Notes under the pieces: model-generated
What the model saw: the letters and a program-made list of their open reading frames with translations, nothing else
Databases searched by the model: none
Told to the model about the DNA's origin: nothing
Position numbers and translations under genes: made by a program
Source: Novosphingobium colocasiae
Lineage (GTDB): Bacteria > Pseudomonadota > Alphaproteobacteria > Sphingomonadales > Sphingomonadaceae
NCBI RefSeq assembly: GCF_014652555.1
Contig: NZ_BMZA01000001.1
Span: 172,147 to 236,146 of the forward strand
Direction: 5' to 3'
DNA length: 64,000 nt
Shown here: one piece after another, positions 46,389 to 55,408 of the stretch
Position numbering within the stretch: the stretch's first letter is position 1
How the letters are laid out: every line of letters starts with the position of its first letter

Positions 46389-47765
46389 TCAGTTCTTCTG
46401 CGCCTGGGCCTTGGCTTGCGCTGCGGCCAGCATCGCCTTGGCATCGGTCCGGCGCAGGGTACGCAGCGCATAGTCGAGCTGGAAGTCGGTCACGCCTTCC
46501 TTCTTGAGCTGCTCGGCGGTCACCTTGAAGCGCGGATCATCGGTCTTGTCTGACTCCAGATCCTTGTCGGCAATCGCCGCCTCGTTGATGAGGTGGCCAC
46601 GCAGATCGGATTCGCGGATCTCGTTCTGCGCGCGCACCCGCGCATCGGGGTCGGACAGTTGCGGAACGCGGATATCGGGAAGGATGCCGCCTTCCTGCAC
46701 CGAATGGCCCGAAGGCGTGAAATAGCGCGCCGTGGTGAGCTTGACCGCGCTCTTGGCGTCAAGCTGGAGCAGCGACTGCACGCTGCCCTTGCCGAACGTG
46801 CGCTCACCCATGATGACCGCGCGCCGCTGGTCCTGCAGCGCGCCGGCGACGATTTCGGAGGCGGAGGCCGATCCGGCATCGACCAGCACGATCACCGGCA
46901 GGCCTTTGGCGGCATCGCCCTTGATCATCGATTCGGCGCGGTAAACCTGGTTCTCGCTGGAGATGCGGCCGCGCTGCGAGACGATATCGCCCTTGTCGAG
47001 GAACAGGTCGGACAGCGCCACCGCCTCGTCCAGCGATCCACCGGGGTTCTGCCGCAAGTCCAGTACGACCCCGCTGAGATGGCCGACCGGGCCCTTGGCC
47101 GCCTGCTTGCGCAAGTCCACCAGCGCCGCCTGGACATCGGCCCCGACATCGCGCGAGAATTCGTTGACGCTGATATAGCCGATCGAATTGTCCTTGAGCG
47201 CGCTGGTGACAGGCTCAAGATCGATCACCCCGCGCGTCACCGTCACGTCGAACGGCGCATCACGGCCGGGGCGGAAGATCGTCAGCCGGATCGAGGTGCC
47301 GGCCGGGCCGCGCATCTTTTCGACCGCTTCATCAAGATCGCGTTCGTAATAGAGCACGCCGTCCAGGTGCGTGATGTAGTCACCCGCCTTGATGCCGGCC
47401 TTCTCCGCCGGGCTGCCCTTGAACGGAGCGATCACCTTTACCGCGCCGTCATCCTCCTGCACCGACAGGCCGAGGCCCGAGTAATTCCCGTCGATCATCG
47501 TTTCGAGCCGGTCGAACGAATTGCCGTCGAGATAGTTGGAATGCGGATCGAGGCTGGCCAGCATGCCGTCGATCGCGCCCTTGAGCAGCTTGTCGTCGTT
47601 CACCGGATCGACGTAGTACTGCTTTACCAGCCGGTAGACCTCGAACAGCTTGTTGAACTCTTCGGCGGACCTGGCATCGACGGCGGCAAGGCCGGCGGTG
47701 GCGGTGGGCAGCAGGGCGACCGCAGACACCAGCATGCCGGCACGGATCAGGGCTGCAAGCTTCAT
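46389..47765 (-). CDS. ctpA: S41 family carboxyl-terminal processing protease
   Basis: This 458-residue periplasmic protease has a signal peptide (AGMLVSAVALLPTATAGLAA), a PDZ domain (YSGLGLSVQEDDGAVKV ... GDYITHLDGV) and a catalytic core with the serine in DAGSASASEIV and the lysine in FGKGSVQ. It trims the C-termini of envelope proteins. It lies downstream of the EnvC-like gene, a common pairing linked to cell-wall remodelling. Confidence 0.95.
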   Translation of the reverse strand: MKLAALIRAGMLVSAVALLPTATAGLAAVDARSAEEFNKLFEVYRLVKQYYVDPVNDDKLLKGAIDGMLASLDPHSNYLDGNSFDRLETMIDGNYSGLGLSVQEDDGAVKVIAPFKGSPAEKAGIKAGDYITHLDGVLYYERDLDEAVEKMRGPAGTSIRLTIFRPGRDAPFDVTVTRGVIDLEPVTSALKDNSIGYISVNEFSRDVGADVQAALVDLRKQAAKGPVGHLSGVVLDLRQNPGGSLDEAVALSDLFLDKGDIVSQRGRISSENQVYRAESMIKGDAAKGLPVIVLVDAGSASASEIVAGALQDQRRAVIMGERTFGKGSVQSLLQLDAKSAVKLTTARYFTPSGHSVQEGGILPDIRVPQLSDPDARVRAQNEIRESDLRGHLINEAAIADKDLESDKTDDPRFKVTAEQLKKEGVTDFQLDYALRTLRRTDAKAMLAAAQAKAQAQKN

Positions 47766-47881
47766 CGGGCGTATCAGCTTTCGTTCGCGGGCCGGATACC
47801 GTTCCGGCGCACAGGGGATGGGGGCACTCTACCGGCGCGCTATCGGCATTACCAGTGGGCGCAGGGGGCGTCCGGGGCGCA

Positions 47882-49162
47882 TCATAGCGCCTGCAAATAT
47901 TGCAGGGGATTAACGGGCTGGCCGTTGCGGCGCAATTCGACGCCGATCCGCGGCGCGCCCGGCCCGGCCATGCCCAGCGGCGATCCGGCGACGATGGTGT
48001 CCCCCACCCGCACGTCAAGCCGGGCGAGGCCGGTGACCAGCGAGGTCCAGCCGCCATCGTGCTCGATGATGACGATCCGGCCATAGCCGCCATAAGGTCC
48101 GGCGAATGCGACGCGGCCGGGCGCGGGGGCAACGGCCTGGGCCAGCGGCCGGGTTACCAGCGTCAGCCCTGCCGATCGCGCCTGCCCGGCGGCGGTTTCC
48201 CCGAAGCCGGACAGCACCCGGCCCACCACCGGCAGCATGTATCCGGGCAGCCCTTCGGGCGGCGGGGCGAAGTCCTCTGCCTCGATCACTTGCGCGCGCG
48301 CCGGATCGGGCGGGCGCATGACCGGGCCGGGAAGTCCGGCCAGCGCATCGCGCAGCGCGCCCTGGCGGCCGATATCGTCCAGCAGCCCGCCCAGATCGCG
48401 CGCCTTTTCGGCCAGCGCCAGCGCATGCTCGGCTTCGCGCGCGGCCAGGCCCGAAGCCTCGCGCCCGGCCAGCCGCTGGCGCGATTCGATCACCGCCAGT
48501 TGCTGGCGGCGCGCGGTCAGCTCGCCCTGCACCTTGCGCAAGTCCGCCTCGGCCGCCTGCGCCTTGCGTTCGAGCGCGCGGCCTTTCTCGATCTCGCTGC
48601 GCAGGGCGGCGGTGCGCGCCTCCACCTGCGGCAGCATCGTATCGAGCAATGCGCGCAGATAGACCACATCGCTTACCGATCCGGGCCGCAGCAGCGCCAG
48701 CAGCGGGGGGCGGCGCGACAGCCGCTGGAGCGAGCCGGTCAGCCGCGCCAGCGGGGCCTGCCGCGCCGCCATCCGCGCACGCAAGCCCGCCCGCTCGGCG
48801 GCGATGCCGCGCGTGCGGGCTTGCTGGGCGGCGATGGCGGCCTGCGTTTCCTGAATGCGCGCGGCCACGGCAGCGGCTTCGCGTGCGGTCTTCTCGGCCT
48901 GGGCAGTGACGGCGCGGGCATTGGCCTCCAGCCGCTCGGCCCGTTTCCGGGCGATGCCCCCTTCGGCCTGGGCTGCGCGCAGATCGGCCCCGGCCTGACG
49001 GGCATCGAGCGCGGCGTTGGTCGCCAGCAGCGCCGGATCGACCCCTTGTGCCCGAGGCCAGCCGCCCGACAGCATCATTCCGATCGCAAGCCCCGGCACG
49101 CCAAGCAGCAACGCGGCGCGGCGGCGCGGGGCGGCAGGAAGGAGTGCGCGCAAAACGGTCAC
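47882..49162 (-). CDS. EnvC-like murein hydrolase activator with degenerate LytM domain
   Basis: This 426-residue protein has an N-terminal hydrophobic segment (LLLGVPGLAIGMML), a long Ala/Arg/Gln-rich coiled coil (residues about 40-250) and a C-terminal M23/LytM domain. The zinc ligands of active M23 peptidases are missing: the regions that should hold HxxxD and HxH read AGLTLVTRP and PRIGVELRR. This is the pattern of EnvC/NlpD proteins, which activate amidases instead of cutting peptidoglycan. It is probably a septal cell-separation factor. Confidence 0.9.
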   Translation of the reverse strand: MTVLRALLPAAPRRRAALLLGVPGLAIGMMLSGGWPRAQGVDPALLATNAALDARQAGADLRAAQAEGGIARKRAERLEANARAVTAQAEKTAREAAAVAARIQETQAAIAAQQARTRGIAAERAGLRARMAARQAPLARLTGSLQRLSRRPPLLALLRPGSVSDVVYLRALLDTMLPQVEARTAALRSEIEKGRALERKAQAAEADLRKVQGELTARRQQLAVIESRQRLAGREASGLAAREAEHALALAEKARDLGGLLDDIGRQGALRDALAGLPGPVMRPPDPARAQVIEAEDFAPPPEGLPGYMLPVVGRVLSGFGETAAGQARSAGLTLVTRPLAQAVAPAPGRVAFAGPYGGYGRIVIIEHDGGWTSLVTGLARLDVRVGDTIVAGSPLGMAGPGAPRIGVELRRNGQPVNPLQYLQAL

Positions 49163-49231
49163 GCGACCCGCTTAAAGCAGATCGCGTGCCAGGGAAATCA
49201 GGTTAAGAATCAGCCGTGGACGGCGAGCCGG

Positions 49232-49759
49232 TCAGGCGGCTTCCTTTTCGATCCACTCAGGATAGAAGCTGGGCTCGCGATCGGACCAGCCGGGCGCGGT
49301 GGCGGCGGCTTCGCTGATCGAATGGAGCAGCACCTTGCGGCGGTCCGGGCGGATCTGCGGCAGCGCGGCGGCCCCGCAGAACGCCCCGGGCAGCCACGGC
49401 CGCGACCATGCGCCAAGCAGGCGTTCATAGAGAAAGCGGAATGCGGAAAAGCTGGTCAGCTTGCCCTGCGCCAGATCGAACGCGGCCATGCGCATCAGCT
49501 TGCCCATGAAATCGTCCAGCCCTTCGAAGCCGGCATCGTTAGGGCGGCAGGTGCGCAGCGTCTTGAGGTCCTGATAGGCGACATACTGGCGGCGGATCGA
49601 GGCCATCTCGTCGGCATCGCGCGCCCAGAGCTTGAACGCGTCCTGCCGGCCCAGTCCGACATCGAGGCTGCGCCGGATATAGCGCTGCTCGCAAGGGCTG
49701 AAGCTGGCGAACTCGCGCAGTTCGCTGATCGTCAGAGTTGCCGTACCCGCATAAGCCAT
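49232..49759 (-). CDS. conserved hypothetical protein
   Basis: This 175-residue cytoplasmic protein has conserved-looking segments SPCEQRYIRRSLDVGLG, WARDADEMASIRRQYVAYQDL and RFLYERLLGAWSRPWLPG. I recognise no domain. The ATG at 49759 is preferred because AGGGATC lies upstream and the extra 20 residues of a longer start look non-coding. It stands alone with its own 142-base upstream gap, which shows no further gene. Confidence 0.72.
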   Translation of the reverse strand: MAYAGTATLTISELREFASFSPCEQRYIRRSLDVGLGRQDAFKLWARDADEMASIRRQYVAYQDLKTLRTCRPNDAGFEGLDDFMGKLMRMAAFDLAQGKLTSFSAFRFLYERLLGAWSRPWLPGAFCGAAALPQIRPDRRKVLLHSISEAAATAPGWSDREPSFYPEWIEKEAA

Positions 49760-49901
49760 GGTCGTGATCCCTATCTGGCGGGGCAAGACTCCGTTTCCCG
49801 CCGATGACATGATCACCACAGATAGGTTTCCAAGCGATTAACTATGCAAAGGTTTGTCTACGGCCCGCAGCGTAAGCCGCCCGCAAGGGTTTCGTTAAGC
49901 T

Positions 49902-50684
49902 TCAGATCAGCCCGGCCAGCGGGCTCGACGGATCGGCGTATTTGCGGGTCGCCATGCGCCCGGAAAGGTAGGCATGCCGCCCGCCTTCGACCGCCAGCTT
50001 CATCGCCAGCGCCATGCGCACCGGGTCCTTGGCCTCGGCGATGGCGGTGTTCATCAGCACCCCGTCGCAGCCCAGCTCCATCGCCACCGCCGCGTCCGAC
50101 GCGGTGCCGACGCCGGCATCGACCAGCACCGGCACGTTCGCCCCTTCGACGATCAGCCGCACGGTCACCCGGTTCTGGATGCCCAGGCCCGATCCGATCG
50201 GCGCGCCCAGCGGCATGATCGCCACCGCGCCCGCCTCTTCCAGTTGCTTGGCCGCGATCGGATCATCGACGCAGTAGACCATCGGCGCGAACCCTTCGCG
50301 GGCCAGCACTTCGCAGGCTTTGAGCGTTTCGCGCATGTCGGGATAAAGCGTGCGCGCCTCGCCCAGCACTTCCAGCTTGACCAGATCCCAGCCGCCCGCC
50401 TCGCGCGCCAGCCGCAGCGTGCGGATCGCCTCGTCCGCCGTAAAGCACCCGGCGGTGTTCGGCAGATAGGTGATGACCTTGGGGTCGATGAAATCGCTCA
50501 GCATCGGTGCCTTGGGGTCGGAGATGTTGACCCGGCGCACCGCCACGGTGACGATCTCGGCCCCCGATGCGGCGACGGCGGCGGCGTTCTGCCGGAAATC
50601 CTTGTACTTGCCGGTTCCCACGATCAGCCGCGAGGTGAACGTGCGGCCGGCGACGGTCCAGGTATCGGCAGGGGTGGCGGTCAA
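49902..50684 (-). CDS. thiG: thiazole synthase
   Basis: This 260-residue TIM-barrel enzyme makes the thiazole ring of thiamine from deoxyxylulose phosphate, dehydroglycine and ThiS thiocarboxylate. Diagnostic segments are [13 protein letters not shown], the Schiff-base lysine in [23 protein letters not shown] and [15 protein letters not shown]. It is encoded 43 bases after thiS. Confidence 0.96.
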   Translation of the reverse strand: MTATPADTWTVAGRTFTSRLIVGTGKYKDFRQNAAAVAASGAEIVTVAVRRVNISDPKAPMLSDFIDPKVITYLPNTAGCFTADEAIRTLRLAREAGGWDLVKLEVLGEARTLYPDMRETLKACEVLAREGFAPMVYCVDDPIAAKQLEEAGAVAIMPLGAPIGSGLGIQNRVTVRLIVEGANVPVLVDAGVGTASDAAVAMELGCDGVLMNTAIAEAKDPVRMALAMKLAVEGGRHAYLSGRMATRKYADPSSPLAGLI

Positions 50685-50727
50685 GACAGGGGTTCCTTCA
50701 AAAAGATTGCGGGACGAGGCTGCGGCC

Positions 50728-50940
50728 TCACCCGCCGCCGACGAAGTGGACGATCTCCAGCACGTCGCCGTCGGCCAGCATCACTGCGGCCAGCGTGGAG
50801 CGCGGGGCGATCTCGCCGTTATGCTCGACCGCGACTTTCTTCGGATCGAGTTCCAGCGAGACGACGAGATCGGCAATGCTCGCCCCGGCGGCGATGCGGC
50901 GCGATTCGCCGTTGACGGTAAGGGCAAGTTGGTCGGCCAT
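50728..50940 (-). CDS. thiS: sulfur carrier protein ThiS
   Basis: This 70-residue ubiquitin-fold protein ends in a Gly-Gly tail (IVHFVGGG), which is adenylated and thiocarboxylated to carry sulfur for thiazole synthesis. The internal segment [18 protein letters not shown] is typical. It precedes thiG on the same strand. No TPP riboswitch was seen in its 224-base upstream region, which instead holds a REP-like inverted repeat. Confidence 0.94.
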   Translation of the reverse strand: MADQLALTVNGESRRIAAGASIADLVVSLELDPKKVAVEHNGEIAPRSTLAAVMLADGDVLEIVHFVGGG

Positions 50941-51034
50941 GGCCCGTTGCAGATAGCGCCCGGGAGGCCAAGCGCAAGGGCGCGCACACCGGTTAGCACC
51001 GTCTCGCACGAAACCGGGATTTGCGGCATCACCT

Positions 51035-51123
51035 TCGTCGTCCCGGACGCGATCCGGGACCCCGCTTTTTCTTCGGGTGCAGCGCATCGGAAGCGGGACC
51101 CGGGGGCAAGCCCGGGGAGACGA
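51035..51123. repeat. REP-like large inverted repeat
   Basis: Two imperfectly complementary 33-base arms (51035-51067 and 51091-51123) flank a 23-base centre. Each arm is itself a smaller GC-rich palindrome (TCCCGGACGCGATCCGGGA and CCCGGGGGCAAGCCCGGGG). This bipartite layout in an intergenic gap resembles the extragenic palindromic repeats scattered in alphaproteobacterial genomes. It could also form a strong RNA hairpin upstream of thiS. Confidence 0.75.
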
Positions 51124-51164
51124 AAAAGGCAGGAATCGTGCGCGCGCCGCTGACCGGCCGACGC

Positions 51165-51548
51165 TCAGCGGGCGGGTGCGCAGTGGCCCTGGAGATTGCG
51201 CAGATGGGCAATGGCAACCAGCGTGACGCCGCAGATCGTCAGCACCGCTTCGGGCCAGCCGTGGCTGACGAGGATGCCCGCCGCCATCAGCAGCAGCCCG
51301 CAGCCGCCGATCACCAGCGGCGCGATGCGGCCGTGGCGCAACACGCCGAAGCCGAGCGAAACCGCCCCGATCCCGACCGCCACGCCCAGTCCGACGCGAT
51401 GGATCGCCGGCGACAGCAGCACCCCGCCGCCCAGCCCCAGGAACCCGACGAGCACGATGCCGAGCACGCAATGCACGGCACAGAGCCCGGACAGGACGAT
51501 CCCTGCCCGGTCGAGACGCTTTCGAATCAAGGCGATGGCCGTCCGCAT
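51165..51548 (-). CDS. MerC-domain membrane protein
   Basis: This 127-residue protein has about four hydrophobic segments and the MerC-type cysteine pair in SGLCAVHCVLG of the first segment. MerC proteins move mercury or other metals; chromosomal sphingomonad copies without other mer genes may serve zinc or another metal instead. No other mer genes are nearby. The start at 51548 is chosen over a GTG at 51557, though neither has a well-spaced ribosome-binding sequence. Confidence 0.82.
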   Translation of the reverse strand: MRTAIALIRKRLDRAGIVLSGLCAVHCVLGIVLVGFLGLGGGVLLSPAIHRVGLGVAVGIGAVSLGFGVLRHGRIAPLVIGGCGLLLMAAGILVSHGWPEAVLTICGVTLVAIAHLRNLQGHCAPAR

Positions 51549-51696
51549 GCACTCCACATATGTAATGTTGTATCATCAATCAAGCACTGACCGGCGCGGC
51601 GGCGGTGCGCTCCGGCGCAAGCGCGACGGCGGGCCGTGCCCGGCGGGCGTTCGCCGCTCTTGCCAAGGGCGGTGCAAGGTATCAGGGAGTTGCGCC

Positions 51697-52767
51697 ATGC
51701 GATCCGCCCACGCCAAGCCGATCATCGGCACCACCGACGATATCCTGCCCATGGCCCGCTGGTTGCTGGTCGTGGCGGCGATGGTCGTCCTGATCGTCGC
51801 TATCGGCGGTATCACCCGGCTGACCGAATCGGGCCTGTCGATCACGCAGTGGAAGCCGGTCACCGGCGCGCTGCCCCCGCTGACCGATGCCCAGTGGCAG
51901 GCCGAGTTCGCCGGCTATCGGCGCATCCCCCAGTATATCGACGTCAACGGACCCGCCGGGATGACGCTGGCGCAGTACAAGTTCATCTATTTCTGGGAAT
52001 GGGCGCACCGCCTGCTGGGGCGGCTGATCGGCCTGGCCATGATCGGCGGCACCGCGTGGTTCTGGTTCAAGCGGACGATCCCGCTCGGCTACAAGGCGCG
52101 GCTGCTGGCGCTGATCGCGCTGGTCGGGCTGCAGGGGACGATCGGCTGGCTGATGGTGTCTTCCGGCCTCTCGCCCGATGCGCTGGACCGGGTTAGCCAC
52201 TACTGGCTGGCCGCCCACCTCGTCACCGCGCTGTTCACCCTGGGCGGCCTCGTCTGGACCGCGCTCGATCTATACCAGTTGAGCCGGGGCCAGCCGCGCG
52301 CCGGGCTCAGCCGCTTCACCCTGGTCGCGCTGGCGATGCTGGGCTTCCAGCTTTTCATGGGCGCGCTCGTCGCCGGGCAGCGGGCCGGGCAGGTCGCCGG
52401 GGCCGGCTGGTTCCGGCTGGACGCCTGGCCGTTGATGCAGGGCAGCTTTGTCCCCGGGGGGATAGAGTGGGACAAGGGCTTGGCCCACGCCATGTTCGGC
52501 GATCCCTATCTGTCACACTTCATCCACCGCTGGTGGGCCTGGGCGGTGGTCGCGGTGCTGGTGGTGATGGGGCGGCGCTTGAAAGCAATCCATCGCCGCG
52601 ACGTTTCGGTCGCCGTCCACATCGCTTTCGGCACGCAGGTGCTGCTGGGCATCGCGACGATCTGGTCGGGCGTATCGTTGTGGCTGGCGGTGGCGCACCA
52701 GTTGTGCGGCGCGCTGCTGGTGGTGGCGACGGTGTGGGGCGCACACACGCTGAGCCGGCGTGGCTGA
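51697..52767 (+). CDS. ctaA: heme A synthase
   Basis: This 356-residue membrane protein of the CtaA/COX15 family hydroxylates heme O to heme A for aa3-type cytochrome oxidase. About eight membrane segments are present, with heme-ligand histidines in EWAHRLLGR, HYWLAAHL, HFIHRWWAW and AHQLCGALL, and the N-terminal signature GGITRLTESGLSITQWKPVTG. The ATG at 51697 follows AGGGAG. The 3' end overlaps the CutA-like gene by eight bases. Confidence 0.95.
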   Translation: MRSAHAKPIIGTTDDILPMARWLLVVAAMVVLIVAIGGITRLTESGLSITQWKPVTGALPPLTDAQWQAEFAGYRRIPQYIDVNGPAGMTLAQYKFIYFWEWAHRLLGRLIGLAMIGGTAWFWFKRTIPLGYKARLLALIALVGLQGTIGWLMVSSGLSPDALDRVSHYWLAAHLVTALFTLGGLVWTALDLYQLSRGQPRAGLSRFTLVALAMLGFQLFMGALVAGQRAGQVAGAGWFRLDAWPLMQGSFVPGGIEWDKGLAHAMFGDPYLSHFIHRWWAWAVVAVLVVMGRRLKAIHRRDVSVAVHIAFGTQVLLGIATIWSGVSLWLAVAHQLCGALLVVATVWGAHTLSRRG

Positions 52768-53101
52768 GGCGCAGCTTCCGGCACCGGCGCTGATCTGGTG
52801 CCCGTTCCCGGACGAGGCGGCGGCGCGCGCGGTGGCCGGCGCGCTGCTGGATGAAGGGCTGGCCGCCTGCGCCAACCTGGTGCCGGGCCTCACCTCGCTG
52901 TTCGTGTGGAACGGCGCGCGCGATGAAGCGCGCGAGATCGGCATGCTGGTCAAGACCAACGCCGCCCTGCTGGATGCGGCCGTCGCCCGGCTGGGCATGC
53001 TGCATCCTTACGAGGAGCCCGCGATCACGGGCTGGATCTGCGACGCCGCCAGCGCCGGCACCCGCGTCTGGCTGGGCGGGATTAGCCCCGCCGCAATCTG
53101 A
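52760..53101 (+). CDS. cutA: CutA divalent-cation tolerance family protein
   Basis: This 113-residue protein has the trimeric CutA fold. Conserved segments are CPFPDEAAARAVAGALLDEGLAACANL-like at residues 14-40 and LHPYEEPAITGW near residue 82. It starts with GTG inside the end of ctaA. The family binds divalent metals; its cellular role is still unclear. Confidence 0.9.
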   Translation: MAEAQLPAPALIWCPFPDEAAARAVAGALLDEGLAACANLVPGLTSLFVWNGARDEAREIGMLVKTNAALLDAAVARLGMLHPYEEPAITGWICDAASAGTRVWLGGISPAAI

Positions 53102-53169
53102 CGGTATCATTTTACCTCTCTGCAAACCCGCCCGTGGCTTGACTTTGCGCGGCCGATCGACGAGTTGGC

Positions 53170-53185
53170 CCCTTCCCGCGAAGGG
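53170..53185 (+). promoter_or_regulatory. hairpin in the L13 leader region
   Basis: CCCTTC-CCGC-GAAGGG forms a perfect 6-base-pair stem 48 bases before the rplM start, downstream of a TTGACT element at 53139. The 3' arm can also pair, less perfectly, with TCCCCTCG further on. This may be a leader structure for ribosomal-protein control, or merely chance in GC-rich DNA. Confidence 0.3.
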
Positions 53186-53232
53186 AGGGATTCGCTTCCC
53201 CTCGCGCCAGAAATAGTAGGGATTGACCAGCC

Positions 53233-53712
53233 ATGAAGGCGCTCACGAAGGTCACCCGGTCGATCAAGCCGGCCGAGGTGGAGAAGAAGTGGCATCTTAT
53301 CGATGCCGAAGGTCTGGTGGTTGGCCGCCTGGCCGTCATCGTCGCCGATCTGCTGCGCGGCAAGCACAAGCCGAGCTTCACCCCCCACGTCGATTGCGGT
53401 GACCATGTCGTCGTGATCAACGCCGAGAAGGTGAAGTTCACCGGCAACAAGCTCAAGCAGCAGACCTATTACAAGCACACCGGCTATGCCGGCGGCATCA
53501 AGGAAGTGACGGCGGACAAGGTCCTGGCCGGTCGTTTCCCCGAGCGCGTGCTTGAAAAGGCGGTTGAGCGCATGGTTCCGCGCGGCCCCCTCGGCCGCGC
53601 CCAGATGCGCGCCCTGCACATCTACGCCGGTGCCGAGCATCCGCACGGTGGCACCCAGCCCGAAGCGCTCGACGTCGCTTCCATGAACCGCAAGAACAAG
53701 GTGGGTGCGTAA
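53233..53712 (+). CDS. rplM: 50S ribosomal protein L13
   Basis: This 159-residue protein matches L13 throughout: [52 protein letters not shown] and [20 protein letters not shown]. It is transcribed with rpsI, whose start overlaps its stop by one base (TAATG). The start has TAGGGATTGACC upstream. Confidence 0.98.
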   Translation: MKALTKVTRSIKPAEVEKKWHLIDAEGLVVGRLAVIVADLLRGKHKPSFTPHVDCGDHVVVINAEKVKFTGNKLKQQTYYKHTGYAGGIKEVTADKVLAGRFPERVLEKAVERMVPRGPLGRAQMRALHIYAGAEHPHGGTQPEALDVASMNRKNKVGA

Positions 53713-54218
53713 TGTCTGACACCGATACCCTCTCCAGCCTGTCCGATCTCGCCGGCATCGCCGGTGACGTGGCCCCGGAAACCCCGGTCTTCACCTCCAA
53801 CGCCCCTCTTCGCGAACAGCAGATCGACAAGCAGGGCCGCGCTTATGCCACCGGCCGCCGCAAGGACGCCGTGGCCCGCGTGTGGATCAAGCCCGGCTCG
53901 GGCAAGGTCATCGTCAACGGCCGTGACCAGGAAGTCTACTTCGCCCGTCCGACCCTGCGTCTGGTCATCAACCAGCCGTTCGTCGTCGGTGGCCGCGAAG
54001 GCCAGTACGACGTGATTGCCACCGTCAAGGGTGGCGGGCTTTCGGGCCAGGCCGGTGCCGTCAAGCACGGCATCGCCCAGGCGCTGACCCGCTACGAGCC
54101 CGCTCTGCGCGCAGCCGTGAAGGCCGCCGGCTTCCTCACCCGCGACAGCCGCGTGGTGGAACGCAAGAAGTACGGCCGTGCCAAGGCCCGCCGTTCGTTC
54201 CAGTTCTCCAAGCGTTAA
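53712..54218 (+). CDS. rpsI: 30S ribosomal protein S9
   Basis: This 168-residue protein has the S9 core from about residue 45 ([20 protein letters not shown]) to the C-terminal [17 protein letters not shown] that reaches the decoding centre. The first 40 or so residues are an acidic N-terminal extension common in alphaproteobacteria. A terminator follows. Confidence 0.98.
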   Translation: MSDTDTLSSLSDLAGIAGDVAPETPVFTSNAPLREQQIDKQGRAYATGRRKDAVARVWIKPGSGKVIVNGRDQEVYFARPTLRLVINQPFVVGGREGQYDVIATVKGGGLSGQAGAVKHGIAQALTRYEPALRAAVKAAGFLTRDSRVVERKKYGRAKARRSFQFSKR

Positions 54219-54255
54219 GCTGGAAACCGGGCTTCACGGCCCGCAAGGAAACAGG

Positions 54256-54284
54256 AAAAAGGGGTCGGCAACGGCCCCTTTTTT
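54256..54284 (+). terminator. rho-independent terminator after rpsI
   Basis: GGGGTCG-GCAA-CGGCCCC forms a stem with a GCAA loop, extended by a run of A on the left and six T on the right. It lies 38 bases after the rpsI stop. Confidence 0.9.
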
Positions 54285-54310
54285 CGTTTCGGGGTCGCAA
54301 GTGCGCCCCG

Positions 54311-55333
54311 TCAGAACCACTTCAGCTTGCGGGCGATCAGCAGTTCCGCCCCGAAGATTCCGCCGCAAATCGCGACGATGATCCAGAACCCGTGACTGCC
54401 CGCTTCCGCCAGCGGAATGTCGCCGACGTTGATCCCCAGCAGACCGGTGATGAACGTCAGCGGCAGGAAGATGCCCGCAACGATGGTGAGCAGGTATTGC
54501 GTCTGCTGGGTCTGCGCGGCGGCGCGGGCGCGCATGTCGTCCTGCAGCACCAGCGCCGATTCCTTGCTGATGTCGATATCGTCGAGGAAGCGGCGCAGCC
54601 GGTCGATCGTCTCGACGATCTGGCGGCGATCATGCCGTTCGAACCACGCCGGCGCGTCGCGGGCGATGTTTTCCAGCGCCTCGTGCTGCGGCGACATGTG
54701 GCGCTTGAGGGCAAGGCAACTGCGGCGGATACCGGCGATCGCGGAGATCACCTCGGACGCCGGCAGTTCGCACTCCTCATCGTCGAGCCGGTCGATCTCG
54801 GCGTTCAGTTCGATGATCGTTTCGCTCATCCGGTCGATCAGGTGTTCGGTGATCGTGGTGACCAGCCCGCCAGCGTCGACCGGGCCACGCCCGTTGTCCA
54901 GCGCATCGCGCACCAGCTTGGGCGTCTGCAATTGCCGACGGCGCAAGGTGAGGACGACGTGGCCGTTTGCCCAGAGCTGCATCGACACCATGTCTTCCGG
55001 CTCGGCGCCGGGGTTGAAGTTGATCCCGCGCAGGGTGGCGACCAGCGCGTGGCCTTCGTGGAAGGCGCGCGGGCGGGTGGCTTCGCTGGTCAGCAGCTCG
55101 ATCGTCGGCGCGGGAATGTCGAAGCGGTCGGCCAGCCACTCGCGGACGCCGGGCGCGGTGCGATCGAGATGGAGCCACAGCACCGGCTCGTGATCGTGCG
55201 GCCGCCAGTGCTGCACTTCCTCCCAGCCGGCCGGGCGCGCCCCGCCCTTGCCGTCCAGCACGCGGGCGAACAGCAGCGGGGGTGTGGTGGCGAAATCTGC
55301 GATTGGTTCGGCATCGTCCATACCCCGGTTCAT
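54311..55333 (-). CDS. CorA/ZntB-type metal ion transporter
   Basis: This 340-residue protein has a large cytoplasmic N-terminal domain and two C-terminal membrane helices. The loop signature reads GINVG, as in ZntB zinc transporters, instead of the GMN of CorA magnesium channels. Helices preceding the pore (LLTIVAGIFLPLTFITGLL) are typical. An ATG 12 bases further in is an equally possible start. It is convergent with rpsI. Confidence 0.9.
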   Translation of the reverse strand: MNRGMDDAEPIADFATTPPLLFARVLDGKGGARPAGWEEVQHWRPHDHEPVLWLHLDRTAPGVREWLADRFDIPAPTIELLTSEATRPRAFHEGHALVATLRGINFNPGAEPEDMVSMQLWANGHVVLTLRRRQLQTPKLVRDALDNGRGPVDAGGLVTTITEHLIDRMSETIIELNAEIDRLDDEECELPASEVISAIAGIRRSCLALKRHMSPQHEALENIARDAPAWFERHDRRQIVETIDRLRRFLDDIDISKESALVLQDDMRARAAAQTQQTQYLLTIVAGIFLPLTFITGLLGINVGDIPLAEAGSHGFWIIVAICGGIFGAELLIARKLKWF

Positions 55334-55408
55334 GCCGCATTACGGCGTTTTCGCAAAGTCGCGTGAGGGCCCTTCAAACTGCAACGCAGCCGCCCTATAA
55401 GGCCGGCC

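Noticed and set aside
50941..51164. TPP riboswitch upstream of thiS
   Set aside because: The conserved CTGAGA and thi-box-like segments are absent on the minus strand; the gap holds a REP-like inverted repeat instead.
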